In this document: in pieces, positions 1 to 8,070 of the stretch
Layout of the letters: each line of letters begins with the position of its first letter
Position numbering within the stretch: the first letter of the stretch is position 1
Assembly: GCA_018715775.1 (NCBI GenBank)
Contig: DVKZ01000103.1
Span: 1 to 37,818 of the forward strand
DNA from: Candidatus Fimousia stercorigallinarum
Lineage (GTDB): Bacteria > Bacillota > Clostridia > Lachnospirales > Lachnospiraceae
Direction: 5' to 3'
DNA length: 37,818 bases
Notes under the pieces: generated by a model
What the model was told of the DNA's origin: nothing
The model's database searches: none
What the model saw: the letters and a program-made list of their open reading frames with translations, nothing else
Translations under genes and position numbers: made by a program

Positions 1-465
1 ATCGGAGAAGAAGTGGAGATGGAGAAGGATTTCCTGATCAACTTTACGATGGAAGGCTATGCGGTGACGGTCAACCGGGCGGAAGTCCTGAGCTATGAGG
101 AATTCCTGGAAAAATATGATGCGGAGGATGAGTATACGCATGTCCCGGACAAGGTGTATGATGTGGAGATCACGCTGGCAAACAAAGGGGCAGAGGAAAG
201 CGTGGGAGTGAGTCTGAATGAGTTCCGGATCCAGGGGCTTGCAACGGGCGGAAGTCTGGATAGGAATTTACTGATGGTTGCAAACCCTGCTCTTGGGGAA
301 GAAGTTTCGATCGCACTGCGGAAAAATACGGAGATGGTCTTCCATCTGCCGTTCGGGCTGTATGAGGAAAACTTCCGGAAAAAGAACTGGGAGAACCTGG
401 ACGATTACGAGATGTACTTTGTGGCCACGTTGTATCCGACGAAGAAGGTGATCCGTTTAGCCTGA
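1..465 (+). CDS. C-terminal part of an unidentified (possibly DUF5028-like) protein, cut by window start
   Basis: The reading frame is open from base 1, so the gene begins upstream of the window; the Met at base 13 is probably internal. About 154 residues are visible. They are acidic, rich in beta-strand-like alternating hydrophobics, and contain no membrane segment. The segment with VYDVEITLANKG reads like an extracellular beta-sandwich domain of the DUF4352/DUF5028 type found in clostridial lipoproteins, but this is a guess from style, not a firm match. It ends 25 bases before the -35 element of the thiamin operon promoter, so it is a separate transcription unit. No function is assigned. 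Confidence 0.7.
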   Translation: MGEEVEMEKDFLINFTMEGYAVTVNRAEVLSYEEFLEKYDAEDEYTHVPDKVYDVEITLANKGAEESVGVSLNEFRIQGLATGGSLDRNLLMVANPALGEEVSIALRKNTEMVFHLPFGLYEENFRKKNWENLDDYEMYFVATLYPTKKVIRLA

Positions 466-489
466 TCGATGAAAAACGCGAAAAAACAT

Positions 490-518
490 TTGACAGAAAG
501 ATAAAATTCGACTATAGT
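490..518 (+). promoter_or_regulatory. Promoter of the thiamin thiazole operon
   Basis: A perfect TTGACA -35 (490-495) and TATAGT -10 (513-518) are separated by 17 bases. Transcription should start near 525, leaving only about 15 bases before the leader hairpin and about 125 bases before thiS. Confidence 0.8.
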
Positions 519-538
519 TATAAACAGAGTATGACGAT

Positions 539-596
539 AAGCCATGCGAAGGGGTACACCACCACGGGTGTAGTACTTTTTCGCATGGCTTTTTTC
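539..596 (+). promoter_or_regulatory. Probable HMP-PP (thiS-motif) riboswitch: aptamer embedded in an intrinsic terminator
   Basis: Seen: a 12-bp stem pairs 539-550 (core GCCATGCGAA) with 580-591 and runs directly into a T tract ending at 595, a complete intrinsic terminator upstream of thiS. Inside its large loop a second perfect 6-bp stem, TACACC (555-560) with GGTGTA (567-572), encloses the hexaloop ACCACG; the flanks (GGGG and GTACTTT) form an asymmetric internal loop. A separate 8-bp hairpin follows (CATTCGGA 596-603 with TCCGAATG 613-620), just before the thiS ribosome-binding site. Known: thiS-motif RNAs sense the thiamin precursor HMP-PP and have a very small aptamer embedded in a terminator stem upstream of thiS. 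Inferred: HMP-PP, the partner substrate of the thiazole, adjusts readthrough into thiSGH-tenI-thiF. No TPP aptamer consensus is visible. I have not matched the conserved nucleotides base by base to the class model. Confidence 0.72.
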
Positions 597-650
597 ATTC
601 GGAGACGGAGTTTCCGAATGTTTGAAAAGAATTATCATGGAGGAAAAGTT

Positions 651-845
651 ATGATAAAAATCAATGGCGTAAATATCGAAAAAGAAGAGCTTTCTTTAAT
701 GGAATATTTACAAGAGCAGGGCATGCAGCCACAGCGCATTGCGGTGGAATGCAACGAGATGATCGTTCCGAAGTCGGAATATGAATCGTTTCTTTTACAT
801 TCCGGCGATGTTGTTGAAATTGTCAGTTTTGTGGGAGGAGGCTGA
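651..845 (+). CDS. thiS: ThiS sulfur-carrier protein
   Basis: A 64-residue ubiquitin-fold sulfur carrier for thiamin thiazole synthesis. It ends in the diagnostic Gly-Gly tail (SFVGGG, with one extra Gly), which is adenylated by ThiF and converted to a thiocarboxylate that hands sulfur to ThiG. The start at 651 has a strong GGAGG at 639-643; an upstream in-frame start at 531 lies inside the terminator hairpin and is rejected. The internal motif IAVECNEMIVPKSEY is typical of ThiS. It is the first gene of the thiazole operon and lies directly below the leader terminator. It is 73 bases before thiG. Confidence 0.95.
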   Translation: MIKINGVNIEKEELSLMEYLQEQGMQPQRIAVECNEMIVPKSEYESFLLHSGDVVEIVSFVGGG

Positions 846-918
846 TCGTCCGCACAGAATTCCCAGAATCGGGAAAGAGAATGACACGAATGAAAATTAA
901 CAGAAAGAGGTATGAATG

Positions 919-1689
919 ATGAACAAAGATACATTTACACTTGGAGGAAAGGAATTTTCTTCCAGATTTATTTTAGGATCCGGTAAATATTCTTTAGATT
1001 TGATCAAAGCAGCGGTGGAAAATGCCGGAGCAGAGATCATTACACTGGCTGTCCGCCGTACAAATACAAAAGCAACAGAAAATATCCTGGATTATATTCC
1101 GGATCATGTTACGCTGCTTCCGAATACATCCGGAGCAAGAGATGCGAAAGAAGCAGTCCGCATTGCCAGAATGGCAAGAGAGATCGGATGCGGGGATTTT
1201 GTCAAGGTTGAGATTATGAAAGACAGCAAATATCTGCTTCCGGATAATGCGGAAACGATCAAAGCGACACAGATGCTGGCAGATGAGGGATTTATCGTTC
1301 TTCCATATATGTATCCGGATCTGAATGTTGCAAGAGATCTGCAAAATGCCGGAGCGGCAGCGGTTATGCCGCTTGCTTCTCCGATCGGTTCCAACAAGGG
1401 ACTGGCAACGAAAGAATTCATTCAGATCTTAATTGATGAGATTGATCTTCCGATCATTGTCGATGCAGGAATCGGCAAACCTTCGGAAGCATGTGAAGCA
1501 ATGGAAATGGGTGCTGCAGCGATCATGTCCAATACCGCAATTGCGACGGCAAAGGATATCCCGGCAATGGCAGGAGCTTTTAAGCTTGCAATTGAAGCGG
1601 GCAGAGCGGCATACCTTGCAGGACTCGGACGTGTATTAGAAAGAGGAGCATCTGCATCTGATCCGTTGACCGGATTTTTAAGAGATTAG
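919..1689 (+). CDS. thiG: Thiazole synthase ThiG
   Basis: ThiG condenses 1-deoxy-xylulose-5-phosphate, dehydroglycine (from ThiH) and ThiS thiocarboxylate into the thiazole phosphate moiety of thiamin, in the cytoplasm. The protein is a TIM-barrel type enzyme with FILGSGKY near the N-terminus, the Schiff-base lysine in the GDFVKVEI strand and the phosphate-binding [13 protein letters not shown] and [12 protein letters not shown] segments. ATG occurs at both 916 and 919. I prefer 919: it sits 8 bases from GAGG (907-910), gives 256 residues and numbers the lysine 96, as in the Bacillus enzyme. thiH follows after 11 bases. Confidence 0.96.
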   Translation: MNKDTFTLGGKEFSSRFILGSGKYSLDLIKAAVENAGAEIITLAVRRTNTKATENILDYIPDHVTLLPNTSGARDAKEAVRIARMAREIGCGDFVKVEIMKDSKYLLPDNAETIKATQMLADEGFIVLPYMYPDLNVARDLQNAGAAAVMPLASPIGSNKGLATKEFIQILIDEIDLPIIVDAGIGKPSEACEAMEMGAAAIMSNTAIATAKDIPAMAGAFKLAIEAGRAAYLAGLGRVLERGASASDPLTGFLRD

Positions 1690-1700
1690 GAGGGATGGAT

Positions 1701-2954
1701 ATGGCAGAAAATCAGTTTTTTATTGATTCTGATAAATTAAGTGAAAAAGCGCTGGAGAGAAAACACCGGCTGGAACAGGATCCGTCTTTTCGTACTGATC
1801 ATATGCAATATATGGAAGGAATGGAGAGGATTGAATCGGATGTGATGGAAAAAGTTCTGTCCCAGATGAACGCATATGATTACAACAGTTATACGGCGGA
1901 TGATGTGAAGCGGGCACTTGCCTCTCCGAGATGCAGTATTGAAGATTTTAAGGCGCTGCTTTCGCCGGCTGCCGCACCATTTCTGGAAGAGATGGCGCAG
2001 AAAGCCAAATATGAGACGAGCAAACATTTCGGGAATACTGTCTATATCTTTACGCCATTGTATATTGCAAATTATTGTGAGAATTATTGTGTATATTGCG
2101 GATTTAACTGCTATAACGATATCCACCGCAAAAAACTGAATCAGGAAGAGATCGAAAAAGAGATGAAAGTGATAGCAGATTCCGGAATCGAAGAAATCCT
2201 GATCCTGACGGGAGAAAGCCGTCAGGCAAGTGATGTTCATTATATTGGAGAAGCATGCAAACTGGCGCAGAAGTATTTTAAAAATGTCGGATTGGAGATT
2301 TATCCGGTTAACAGTGATGAATATTACTATCTGCATGAATGCGGCGCCGATTATATTACGGTATTCCAGGAGACGTATTGCGCTGACAAATACGAGACAT
2401 TGCATCTGGCAGGACACAAGAGAGTCTTCCCATATCGTTTTGAGGCACAGGAGCGTGCGCTGATGGGAGGCATGCGGGGCGTTGGATTTTCTGCATTGCT
2501 GGGACTGTCGGATTTCCGTAAGGATGCGCTGGCGACGGCTCTGCATGTATATTATCTGCAGAGAAAGTATCCACATGCGGAATTTTCCCTTTCCTGTCCG
2601 AGACTGCGTCCGATCATTAATAATGATAAGATCAATCCGCTGGATGTTCATGAAAAGGAATTGTGTCAGATTCTCTGCGCCTACCGTATTTTTCTTCCGT
2701 TTGCCGGAATTACCGTGTCTTCCAGAGAACAGAAGCATTTCCGTGACGGCATTGTAAAAATTGCGGCAACGAAAGTTTCTGCGGGTGTTTCTACAGGAAT
2801 CGGCGATCATGAGAGCAAGTATCATGGAGAAGAATCAGAAGAAGCCGGAGATGAACAGTTTGAAATCTCGGATGCAAGAAGTTTCGATCAGATGTATGAG
2901 GATATTGCAGAAGAAGGTCTTCAGCCTGTTTTGAATGATTATGTGTACGTATAA
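1701..2954 (+). CDS. thiH: 2-iminoacetate synthase ThiH (radical SAM)
   Basis: ThiH cleaves tyrosine with a radical-SAM [4Fe-4S] centre to give 2-iminoacetate (dehydroglycine) for the thiazole ring and p-cresol. It is the oxygen-sensitive alternative to ThiO and fits an anaerobe. The cluster ligands are seen as CxxxCxxC (Cys126, Cys130, Cys133, context YCENYCVYCGF), followed by an ILILTGE strand and the C-terminal BATS-like region with SLSCPRLRP. Length is 417 residues. The ATG at 1695 abuts AGGAGG (1688-1693), so the ATG at 1701 with normal spacing is preferred. Its last 14 bases overlap the next gene, suggesting coupled translation. Confidence 0.96.
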   Translation: MAENQFFIDSDKLSEKALERKHRLEQDPSFRTDHMQYMEGMERIESDVMEKVLSQMNAYDYNSYTADDVKRALASPRCSIEDFKALLSPAAAPFLEEMAQKAKYETSKHFGNTVYIFTPLYIANYCENYCVYCGFNCYNDIHRKKLNQEEIEKEMKVIADSGIEEILILTGESRQASDVHYIGEACKLAQKYFKNVGLEIYPVNSDEYYYLHECGADYITVFQETYCADKYETLHLAGHKRVFPYRFEAQERALMGGMRGVGFSALLGLSDFRKDALATALHVYYLQRKYPHAEFSLSCPRLRPIINNDKINPLDVHEKELCQILCAYRIFLPFAGITVSSREQKHFRDGIVKIAATKVSAGVSTGIGDHESKYHGEESEEAGDEQFEISDARSFDQMYEDIAEEGLQPVLNDYVYV

Positions 2955-3519
2955 AAAAATTTGCATTACCAATCGAAAATTAGTAAAAGAACCGTATTTT
3001 GAACGGATTGAAAAGCTGGCAGCATCAAAAGAGATCGATATGATCATTTTAAGGGAGAAAGATCTGCCGGAAACGGAGTACGAGAAACTGGCCGGAGAAG
3101 TGTTAAAGATCTGCAGAAAATATGATCAGCTGTGTATGCTGCATTCGTTTACGGATGTGGCGAGGCGGCTCGATCATCCGTATATCCACCTTCCGATGCA
3201 GTTATTTTTGCATATGACGCAGGAGGAACGGAAGTATTTTAAAAAGATCGGTGTCTCGACTCATTCACTGGAGGAAGCACTTACTGTACAGGAAATGGGT
3301 GCGTCATATATAACGGCCAGTCATATCTTTGCGACGGCGTGTAAGGCGGGTCTGGAACCAAAAGGCCTTGAATTTTTAAAAGAAATTACAAGAGCTATGA
3401 AAATTGATGTCTATGCGCTTGGCGGGATTCATCCGGATAATATGGAACAATGCATAGAGGCGGGAGCGGATGGTGTGTGTATGATGTCGGAATATATGAA
3501 TGGAGATTTGCAGTTATGA
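2941..3519 (+). CDS. TenI-like thiazole tautomerase (ThiE/TenI superfamily)
   Basis: A 192-residue TIM-barrel protein of the thiamin-phosphate synthase/TenI superfamily. The Mg-binding Asp pair of true ThiE (the INDR and GVHLGQ-D motifs) is not present: the corresponding segments read CMLHSFTD and YIHLPMQLF. By contrast the TenI hallmarks are there: an Arg in ILREK (Arg38), GVSTHSLEEA, and the His of ASHIFATACKAG (His128), with ALGGIHPDN in the phosphate site. TenI aromatises the thiazole tautomer made by ThiG, which fits its place between thiH and thiF. A weaker alternative is a divergent ThiE. Starts at 2935 and 2941 are both possible; it overlaps thiH by 14-20 bases and has no clear ribosome-binding site, so coupling is likely. 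Confidence 0.82.
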   Translation: MCTYKKICITNRKLVKEPYFERIEKLAASKEIDMIILREKDLPETEYEKLAGEVLKICRKYDQLCMLHSFTDVARRLDHPYIHLPMQLFLHMTQEERKYFKKIGVSTHSLEEALTVQEMGASYITASHIFATACKAGLEPKGLEFLKEITRAMKIDVYALGGIHPDNMEQCIEAGADGVCMMSEYMNGDLQL

Positions 3520-4328
3520 AACATATATCAGAAGGAACATCGGAAATGGATGTTGAACGTTATACGAGGCAGATGCTTCTGCCGGAAGTCGGAGAAGCAG
3601 GGCAAAAAAAATTGAAAAAGGCCAGTGTTCTGATCGTCGGTGCCGGCGGACTTGGATCGCCGGCTGCTCTTTATCTTGCAGGAGCCGGGATTGGGAAGAT
3701 CGGTATTGCAGATGCGGACAAGGTGGATCTGACGAATCTTCACCGACAGATTCTTCACCAGACAAAAAATGTTGGTAAAAATAAAGCGGAATCTGCAAAA
3801 GAAGGTTTGTATCAGCTAAATGACGAAGTGCAGGTTGTGACGTATCCGTACCGTCTGACGCCGGATAATATTTCTGGTATTATTTCAGAGTATGATTTTA
3901 TTTTAGATGCAGTTGATAATTTTGAAACAAAATTTTTGATCAATGATGCCTGTGTGATCGCGAAAAAACCATTCTGTCATGCCGGAATTTTGAAGTTTCA
4001 GGGACAGGCGATGACTTATGTGCCGGGACAGGGACCTTGTTACCGGTGCATTTTTGAGGAAATTCCAAAGCCGGGAACGGTTCCGACTTGCAAAGAAGTG
4101 GGAGTTATCGGCATGACTGCTGGAATTTTGGGTTGCATTCAGGCGATGGAAGCGTTAAAATATATTCTTGGAGCCGGAAATCTATTGGTTGGAAAAATGT
4201 TTTTGTTTGATGGACTTACGATGGAAAGCCGGATCGCAAAGTTTCCAAAAAGATCTTCGGCATGCAGAGTATGCGGCCCGAGAAGTAATATTTTGGATGT
4301 GTACGATAATCGGGATGAGTATTTATAA
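3516..4328 (+). CDS. thiF: ThiS adenylyltransferase ThiF (E1-like)
   Basis: ThiF uses ATP to adenylate the ThiS C-terminal Gly, the activation step before sulfur transfer. Seen: the N-terminal RYTRQMLLPEVG signature, nucleotide-binding GAGGLG (residues 42-47), the DLTNLHRQ motif, two CxxC zinc pairs (Cys175/178 in CYRC and Cys250/253 in CRVC), and a conserved Cys192 in VPTCKEVG, a candidate for sulfur relay. It belongs to the HesA/MoeB/ThiF family; operon context points to ThiF rather than MoeB. Its ATG overlaps the previous stop (ATGA at 3516-3519). An internal ATG at 3546 behind AGAAGGA is an alternative start that loses only ten residues. It is the last gene of the operon; I see no strong terminator after it. 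Confidence 0.93.
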   Translation: MKHISEGTSEMDVERYTRQMLLPEVGEAGQKKLKKASVLIVGAGGLGSPAALYLAGAGIGKIGIADADKVDLTNLHRQILHQTKNVGKNKAESAKEGLYQLNDEVQVVTYPYRLTPDNISGIISEYDFILDAVDNFETKFLINDACVIAKKPFCHAGILKFQGQAMTYVPGQGPCYRCIFEEIPKPGTVPTCKEVGVIGMTAGILGCIQAMEALKYILGAGNLLVGKMFLFDGLTMESRIAKFPKRSSACRVCGPRSNILDVYDNRDEYL

Positions 4329-4390
4329 TTTCATTTTTGCACTACATTTTAATATATCTTATAAAATATTACGAAATTATTACAAAAGTG

Positions 4391-4419
4391 TTGACAAAAT
4401 GTGTTTTAAGAGTTATATT
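4391..4419 (+). promoter_or_regulatory. Promoter of the NlpC/P60 gene
   Basis: TTGACA (4391-4396), a 17-base spacer and TATATT (4414-4419). An AGGAGG ribosome-binding site (4441-4446) and ATG (4452) follow, giving a short leader of about 25 bases. Confidence 0.75.
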
Positions 4420-4451
4420 ATGAATGTGTCAAGGGAAGATAGGAGGTTCAT

Positions 4452-5555
4452 ATGTTAAAAAGAATGAAATTATCTGTTGCAACGATCGCTATGGCGTCTA
4501 TGATCCTGGCTTCTTCTGGAAGCGCTACGGTATTCGCAGATACCAAGACAGCGACAACAGAAACAGCAGATACAAGCAAATCAGATGAAACATCGAAATA
4601 TGATAATAAAGCAGTTGTTGATATTGGTGAGAATTCGAAATTAAATGTTCGTAAATCCCCAAGTGAAGATTCCAAGATTGTTGGAAAGATGAAACAGGGC
4701 AATATCGCAACCGTAATTAAAAAAGGAAAATATTGGTCAAAAATTAAGTCCGGAGAGGTAACAGGATATGTAAATAACGATTATATGGTTTTCGGTACGG
4801 ATGTTAAAGAATATGCTGACGAAAATCTGAAGAAAACAGCAACTGTTACAGCGGAAACGCTCCGTGTCAGAAAACATGCGGATGAAGATTCTGAAATCAC
4901 CACATTAGTGGATAAGGATGATTCTTTAACTGTAAAACATACGGAAAAAGAAGGCTGGGTAAAAGTAAAAACAAGTGAAGGAAGCGGATATGTAAGCGAA
5001 GATTACGTAGACCTTGACTACTACTATGGAACAGCAAAATCAATGAAAGCAATTGAAGCAGCTCGTGCAGCAAGAAAAGCAGCACGTGAAGCAAGAAGAG
5101 CAGCAGCTCAGAGCAGCTCATCTTCCAGCAGTTCCTCTTCAAGCAGCAGCTCATCATCCAGTAGTTCTTCTTCAAGCAGTTCTTCTTCAAGCAGCAGCTC
5201 ATCATACAGCAGTGCTTCGAACAGCAGCGTATTGAGCTATGCATCTCAGTTTGTTGGTAATCCTTACCGATGGGGTGGAACAAGTCTGACAAACGGATGT
5301 GACTGTTCCGGATTTGTTATGCAGGTATTTGCAAGATATGGCGTATCTTTACCACATAGTTCTTCTGCGATCAGAGGATACGGAAGATCTGTAAGCTATT
5401 CCGATATGCAGCCGGGTGATGTTGTATGTTATGATGGACATGTTGGAATTTATGCCGGTGGCGGCAGATTATTATCTGCTTTGAATCAGGCAAGTGGCAT
5501 TACATATAATAGTGTAAATTATAAGCAGATCATTACAATTCGTAGAATGCTGTAA
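4452..5555 (+). CDS. Secreted SH3b-SH3b-NlpC/P60 peptidoglycan endopeptidase with poly-Ser linker
   Basis: A 367-residue exported cell-wall hydrolase. Residues 1-30 form a signal peptide with a basic start, a hydrophobic core and a likely cut after VFADT or nearby. Two bacterial SH3 domains follow (about 52-112, with SKLNVRKSPSEDSKIV, and 130-190, with ETLRVRKHADEDSE); such domains usually bind wall peptides. Then comes an Ala/Arg-rich helix (KAAREARRAAA) and an uninterrupted run of 31 serines (residues 221-251), a flexible spacer. The C-terminal NlpC/P60 domain (about 262-367) has catalytic Cys285 in DCSGFV and His330 in GHVGIY. Such enzymes cut D-gamma-glutamyl-diaminopimelate bonds. It is monocistronic, with its own promoter and terminator. 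Confidence 0.93.
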   Translation: MLKRMKLSVATIAMASMILASSGSATVFADTKTATTETADTSKSDETSKYDNKAVVDIGENSKLNVRKSPSEDSKIVGKMKQGNIATVIKKGKYWSKIKSGEVTGYVNNDYMVFGTDVKEYADENLKKTATVTAETLRVRKHADEDSEITTLVDKDDSLTVKHTEKEGWVKVKTSEGSGYVSEDYVDLDYYYGTAKSMKAIEAARAARKAAREARRAAAQSSSSSSSSSSSSSSSSSSSSSSSSSSSSSSSYSSASNSSVLSYASQFVGNPYRWGGTSLTNGCDCSGFVMQVFARYGVSLPHSSSAIRGYGRSVSYSDMQPGDVVCYDGHVGIYAGGGRLLSALNQASGITYNSVNYKQIITIRRML

Positions 5556-5583
5556 TAACATGATATAAAGTAAAATTGACGGA

Positions 5584-5615
5584 TACACTCCTGAATGATT
5601 CAGGGGTGTATTTTT
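5584..5615 (+). terminator. Intrinsic terminator after the NlpC/P60 gene
   Basis: TACACTCCTGAAT (5584-5596) pairs with ATTCAGGGGTGTA (5598-5610) with one G-T pair and a tight AATGATT apex, then a T tract (5611-5615). Confidence 0.85.
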
Positions 5616-5632
5616 ATTTTAGTAAAAAAGTA

Positions 5633-5661
5633 TGGACACCGGCGTTTGAAACGTGTACAAT
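5633..5661 (+). promoter_or_regulatory. Promoter of the GNAT acetyltransferase gene
   Basis: TGGACA (5633-5638), 17 bases, TACAAT (5656-5661). The -10 overlaps an upstream GTG codon at 5653, which rules that codon out as the start. Confidence 0.65.
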
Positions 5662-5703
5662 GTAGATTGGAACTATATCACAGAATCCAAAGAAAGAGGA
5701 AAC

Positions 5704-6282
5704 ATGAAATTTTTAGGCACCGTTCCTTTAAAAACGGAACGATTAGAATTGAGAAGATATCGAAAAAACGATGACAGGGATTTGTTCGAAACAGTAGGCA
5801 AAGATCCAGAAGGAATGCGATATATCAGCTGGAAACCATGTGAGACACTCGCAGGGAGCCGGGAGTTTATTCAGCTTCATCTGCAACAGTACCAGTCGGA
5901 TATGTCATTTTTCGGATGGGCGGTGACGATGAATGATCAGCTGACCGGATCCATTGGAACATATCATATGGATACGGAGAATGAATCTTGTGAGATCGGA
6001 TATCATATCGGACGTTCTTATTGGAATCAGGGGATTGCAACAGAGGCGGTAAGAAGAGTGCTTGATTTTCTGTTTAGGACGATAGGGCTTCATAAAGTTT
6101 ATGCGTCCTGTCATGAGGACAATGCCGCATCCCGGCGTGTTTTGGAAAAAGCTGGTATGAAATACGAAGGAACCGCCAAAGAAGCGATCAGGGAACCGGA
6201 TGGTTCTTATAAAGATCTGATTTATTATTATGTGCTGGAGCCGGATTGGACAGCACAAGCTGAAGAAATGTTAACTAAGTAG
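5704..6282 (+). CDS. RimJ/RimL-type GNAT N-acetyltransferase
   Basis: A 192-residue acetyl-CoA-dependent N-acetyltransferase of the Acetyltransf_3 (RimJ/RimL) group. Seen: an N-terminal ETERLELRRYRKND-like segment (here KTERLELRRYRKNDD), beta4/motif A with GYHIGRSYWNQGIATEA, the acetyl-CoA pyrophosphate loop, and the motif B end CHEDNAASRRVLEKAGMKY. Members modify ribosomal proteins or small amines, including some antibiotics; the substrate here cannot be read from sequence. A longer GTG start at 5653 lies inside the promoter, so the ATG at 5704 after AGAGGA (5695-5700) is used. A weak hairpin separates it from the ABC genes. Confidence 0.9.
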   Translation: MKFLGTVPLKTERLELRRYRKNDDRDLFETVGKDPEGMRYISWKPCETLAGSREFIQLHLQQYQSDMSFFGWAVTMNDQLTGSIGTYHMDTENESCEIGYHIGRSYWNQGIATEAVRRVLDFLFRTIGLHKVYASCHEDNAASRRVLEKAGMKYEGTAKEAIREPDGSYKDLIYYYVLEPDWTAQAEEMLTK

Positions 6283-6286
6283 CATA

Positions 6287-6317
6287 AGCATCTGTTTGGA
6301 AGCAGGTGCTTTTATTT
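6287..6317 (+). terminator. Weak intrinsic terminator after the GNAT gene
   Basis: AGCATCTG (6287-6294) pairs with CAGGTGCT (6303-6310), with one G-T pair and an 8-base loop, followed by TTTATTT. It is short, so some readthrough into the ABC genes is plausible; no separate promoter is evident for those genes. Confidence 0.6.
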
Positions 6318-6333
6318 AGAAGGAGGATGATTT

Positions 6334-8070
6334 ATGATTAGAAAACTGCTGAAAAGTGTCAGAGAATATAAAAAAGAATCCATTCTGACACCGACCTTTG
6401 TGGCAATGGAAGTTGTCCTGGAATGTCTTCTTCCATTGATCATGGCCTCTCTGATCGATCATATGACAGGGAATGATATGGGGATCATTGTGCGATATGG
6501 CATCGTACTTGTTATTTTAGCGATGATGTCGCTGGCATGCGGAACAATTTCCGGAAGGTATGCGGCAACGGCATCTTGTGGTCTTGCCAAAAATTTAAGA
6601 CAGGATCTGTTTTTTAAGATCCAGGATTATTCCTTTGGGGATATTGATCTGTTTTCTTCTTCTTCTTTGGTCACAAGAATGACAACCGATGTTACAAATG
6701 TACAAAATGCATATCAGATGATCATTCGTGGTGCTGTGCGTACTCCTTTAATGATGATTTTCTCGGTTGCCATGTGTATGACGATCCATGTAGAGATGGC
6801 GTGTATTTTCCTGGCAATGATACCGGTACTCGGGATTGCACTTTTTGCGATCGTTGCGACGGTATATCCGATTTTTCGGCGGATTTTTAAGAAATACGAT
6901 GCTTTAAACAATTCTGTTCAGGAAAATATTGCCGGCATCCGTGTGGTAAAATCCTTTGTTCGGGAAGATTATGAAATGAAGAAATTTGATACTGCGGCAG
7001 AAGAAGTCCGCAGAGATTTTACATATGCGGAGAAAATTCTGGCATTGAATAATCCCGTTATGATGCTTTGTATTAATGTTGCCATGGTTCTGGTAAGTTA
7101 CCTGGGAGCCAGAATGATCATTTCATCTGGAGGAAGTGCGCTTTCGACAGGTGATCTTTCTGCGCTGATTACATATGGTATCCAGATTTTATCCTCGATG
7201 ATGATGTTATCGTTTATGTTTGTATTATGCTCTCTTGCGGCAGAATCGACAAATCGTATTGTTGAAGTACTGGATCATGACAGTGTGCTGACATCACCGG
7301 AAGGTGGAAAAACAGAGGTGCCGGATGGAAGTATTACATTTGATCATGTTACATTTCGATACAGCGATAAGAGCAGAAAAAATGCTCTGACAGATATTAA
7401 CTTAAAAATTGAAGCAGGTAAGACGATCGGTATTATCGGAGGAACCGGATCTTCCAAATCCTCTCTGATCCAGCTGATCTCGAGATTATATGATGTAACG
7501 GAAGGCGCTGTGTATGTCGGCGGTACGGACGTCCGCGATTATGATCTGGAAGCTCTGCGTGATCAGGTTGCAGTAGTACTTCAGAAGAATGTATTATTCT
7601 CCGGAACGATCAAGGAGAATATCCGATGGGGAAAAAAGGATGCAACAGATGAAGAAATCATCCATGCATGCCAGCTTGCACAGGCAGATGAATTTATCAG
7701 ACAGTTCCCGGATCAGTATGATACTTATATAGAACGAGGTGGTACGAATGTATCCGGAGGACAGAAACAGCGTCTCTGTATTGCAAGGGCGTTGATCAAA
7801 AAGCCGAAAATCCTGATTCTGGATGACTCTACTTCCGCTGTCGATACCAAAACGGATGCATTGATCCGGAAAGCATTCCGGGAAGAGATTCCGAATACAA
7901 CGAAAATTATCATTGCACAGAGAGTATCCTCGGTAGAAGATGCGGATCAGATTCTCGTTATGGATGAAGGACATATCGTAGAACAGGGTACGAGTGAAGA
8001 ATTGCTGAAATTAAATGGAATTTATCGCGAAGTATACGATTCACAGACAAAAAGCAAGGAGGTGGAATAA
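6334..8070 (+). CDS. ABC exporter subunit with degenerate ATP site (BmrC-like half)
   Basis: A 578-residue half-transporter with an N-terminal six-helix ABC exporter membrane domain (about 1-310) and a C-terminal ATPase domain. The ATPase has an altered Walker A (GGTGSSKSS, 369-377, Ser in place of the usual Gly before Lys), an intact NVSGGQKQR signature, Asp498 where the catalytic Glu should be (ILDDSTSA) and Gln529 in place of the switch His (IAQRVSS). This set of changes marks the degenerate-site partner of heterodimeric exporters such as BmrC/BmrD or TM287/288. The ribosome-binding site AAGGAGG (6320-6326) is strong. The stop codon abuts the start of the partner gene. The substrate is unknown; multidrug or lipid-like compounds are usual. 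Confidence 0.93.
   Translation: MIRKLLKSVREYKKESILTPTFVAMEVVLECLLPLIMASLIDHMTGNDMGIIVRYGIVLVILAMMSLACGTISGRYAATASCGLAKNLRQDLFFKIQDYSFGDIDLFSSSSLVTRMTTDVTNVQNAYQMIIRGAVRTPLMMIFSVAMCMTIHVEMACIFLAMIPVLGIALFAIVATVYPIFRRIFKKYDALNNSVQENIAGIRVVKSFVREDYEMKKFDTAAEEVRRDFTYAEKILALNNPVMMLCINVAMVLVSYLGARMIISSGGSALSTGDLSALITYGIQILSSMMMLSFMFVLCSLAAESTNRIVEVLDHDSVLTSPEGGKTEVPDGSITFDHVTFRYSDKSRKNALTDINLKIEAGKTIGIIGGTGSSKSSLIQLISRLYDVTEGAVYVGGTDVRDYDLEALRDQVAVVLQKNVLFSGTIKENIRWGKKDATDEEIIHACQLAQADEFIRQFPDQYDTYIERGGTNVSGGQKQRLCIARALIKKPKILILDDSTSAVDTKTDALIRKAFREEIPNTTKIIIAQRVSSVEDADQILVMDEGHIVEQGTSEELLKLNGIYREVYDSQTKSKEVE

Noticed and set aside
519..650. TPP riboswitch upstream of thiS
   Set aside because: No CTGAGA and no ACCTGATCTGGATAATGCC-like segment is present and the leader is too short; the terminator-embedded HMP-PP motif fits better.
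1737..2825. 362-codon open frame on the - strand opposite thiH
   Set aside because: It lies wholly antisense to a well-defined enzyme gene, has no ribosome-binding site and reads like low-information shadow sequence rich in Arg, Ile and Cys.
2941..3519. Assignment as ThiE (thiamin-phosphate synthase)
   Set aside because: The Mg-binding Asp motifs are replaced, while TenI-type Arg38 and His128 contexts are kept.
4897..5292. - strand Leu/Cys-rich frame opposite the poly-Ser tract
   Set aside because: Its composition is simply the complement of Ser codons; no promoter or ribosome-binding site was found.
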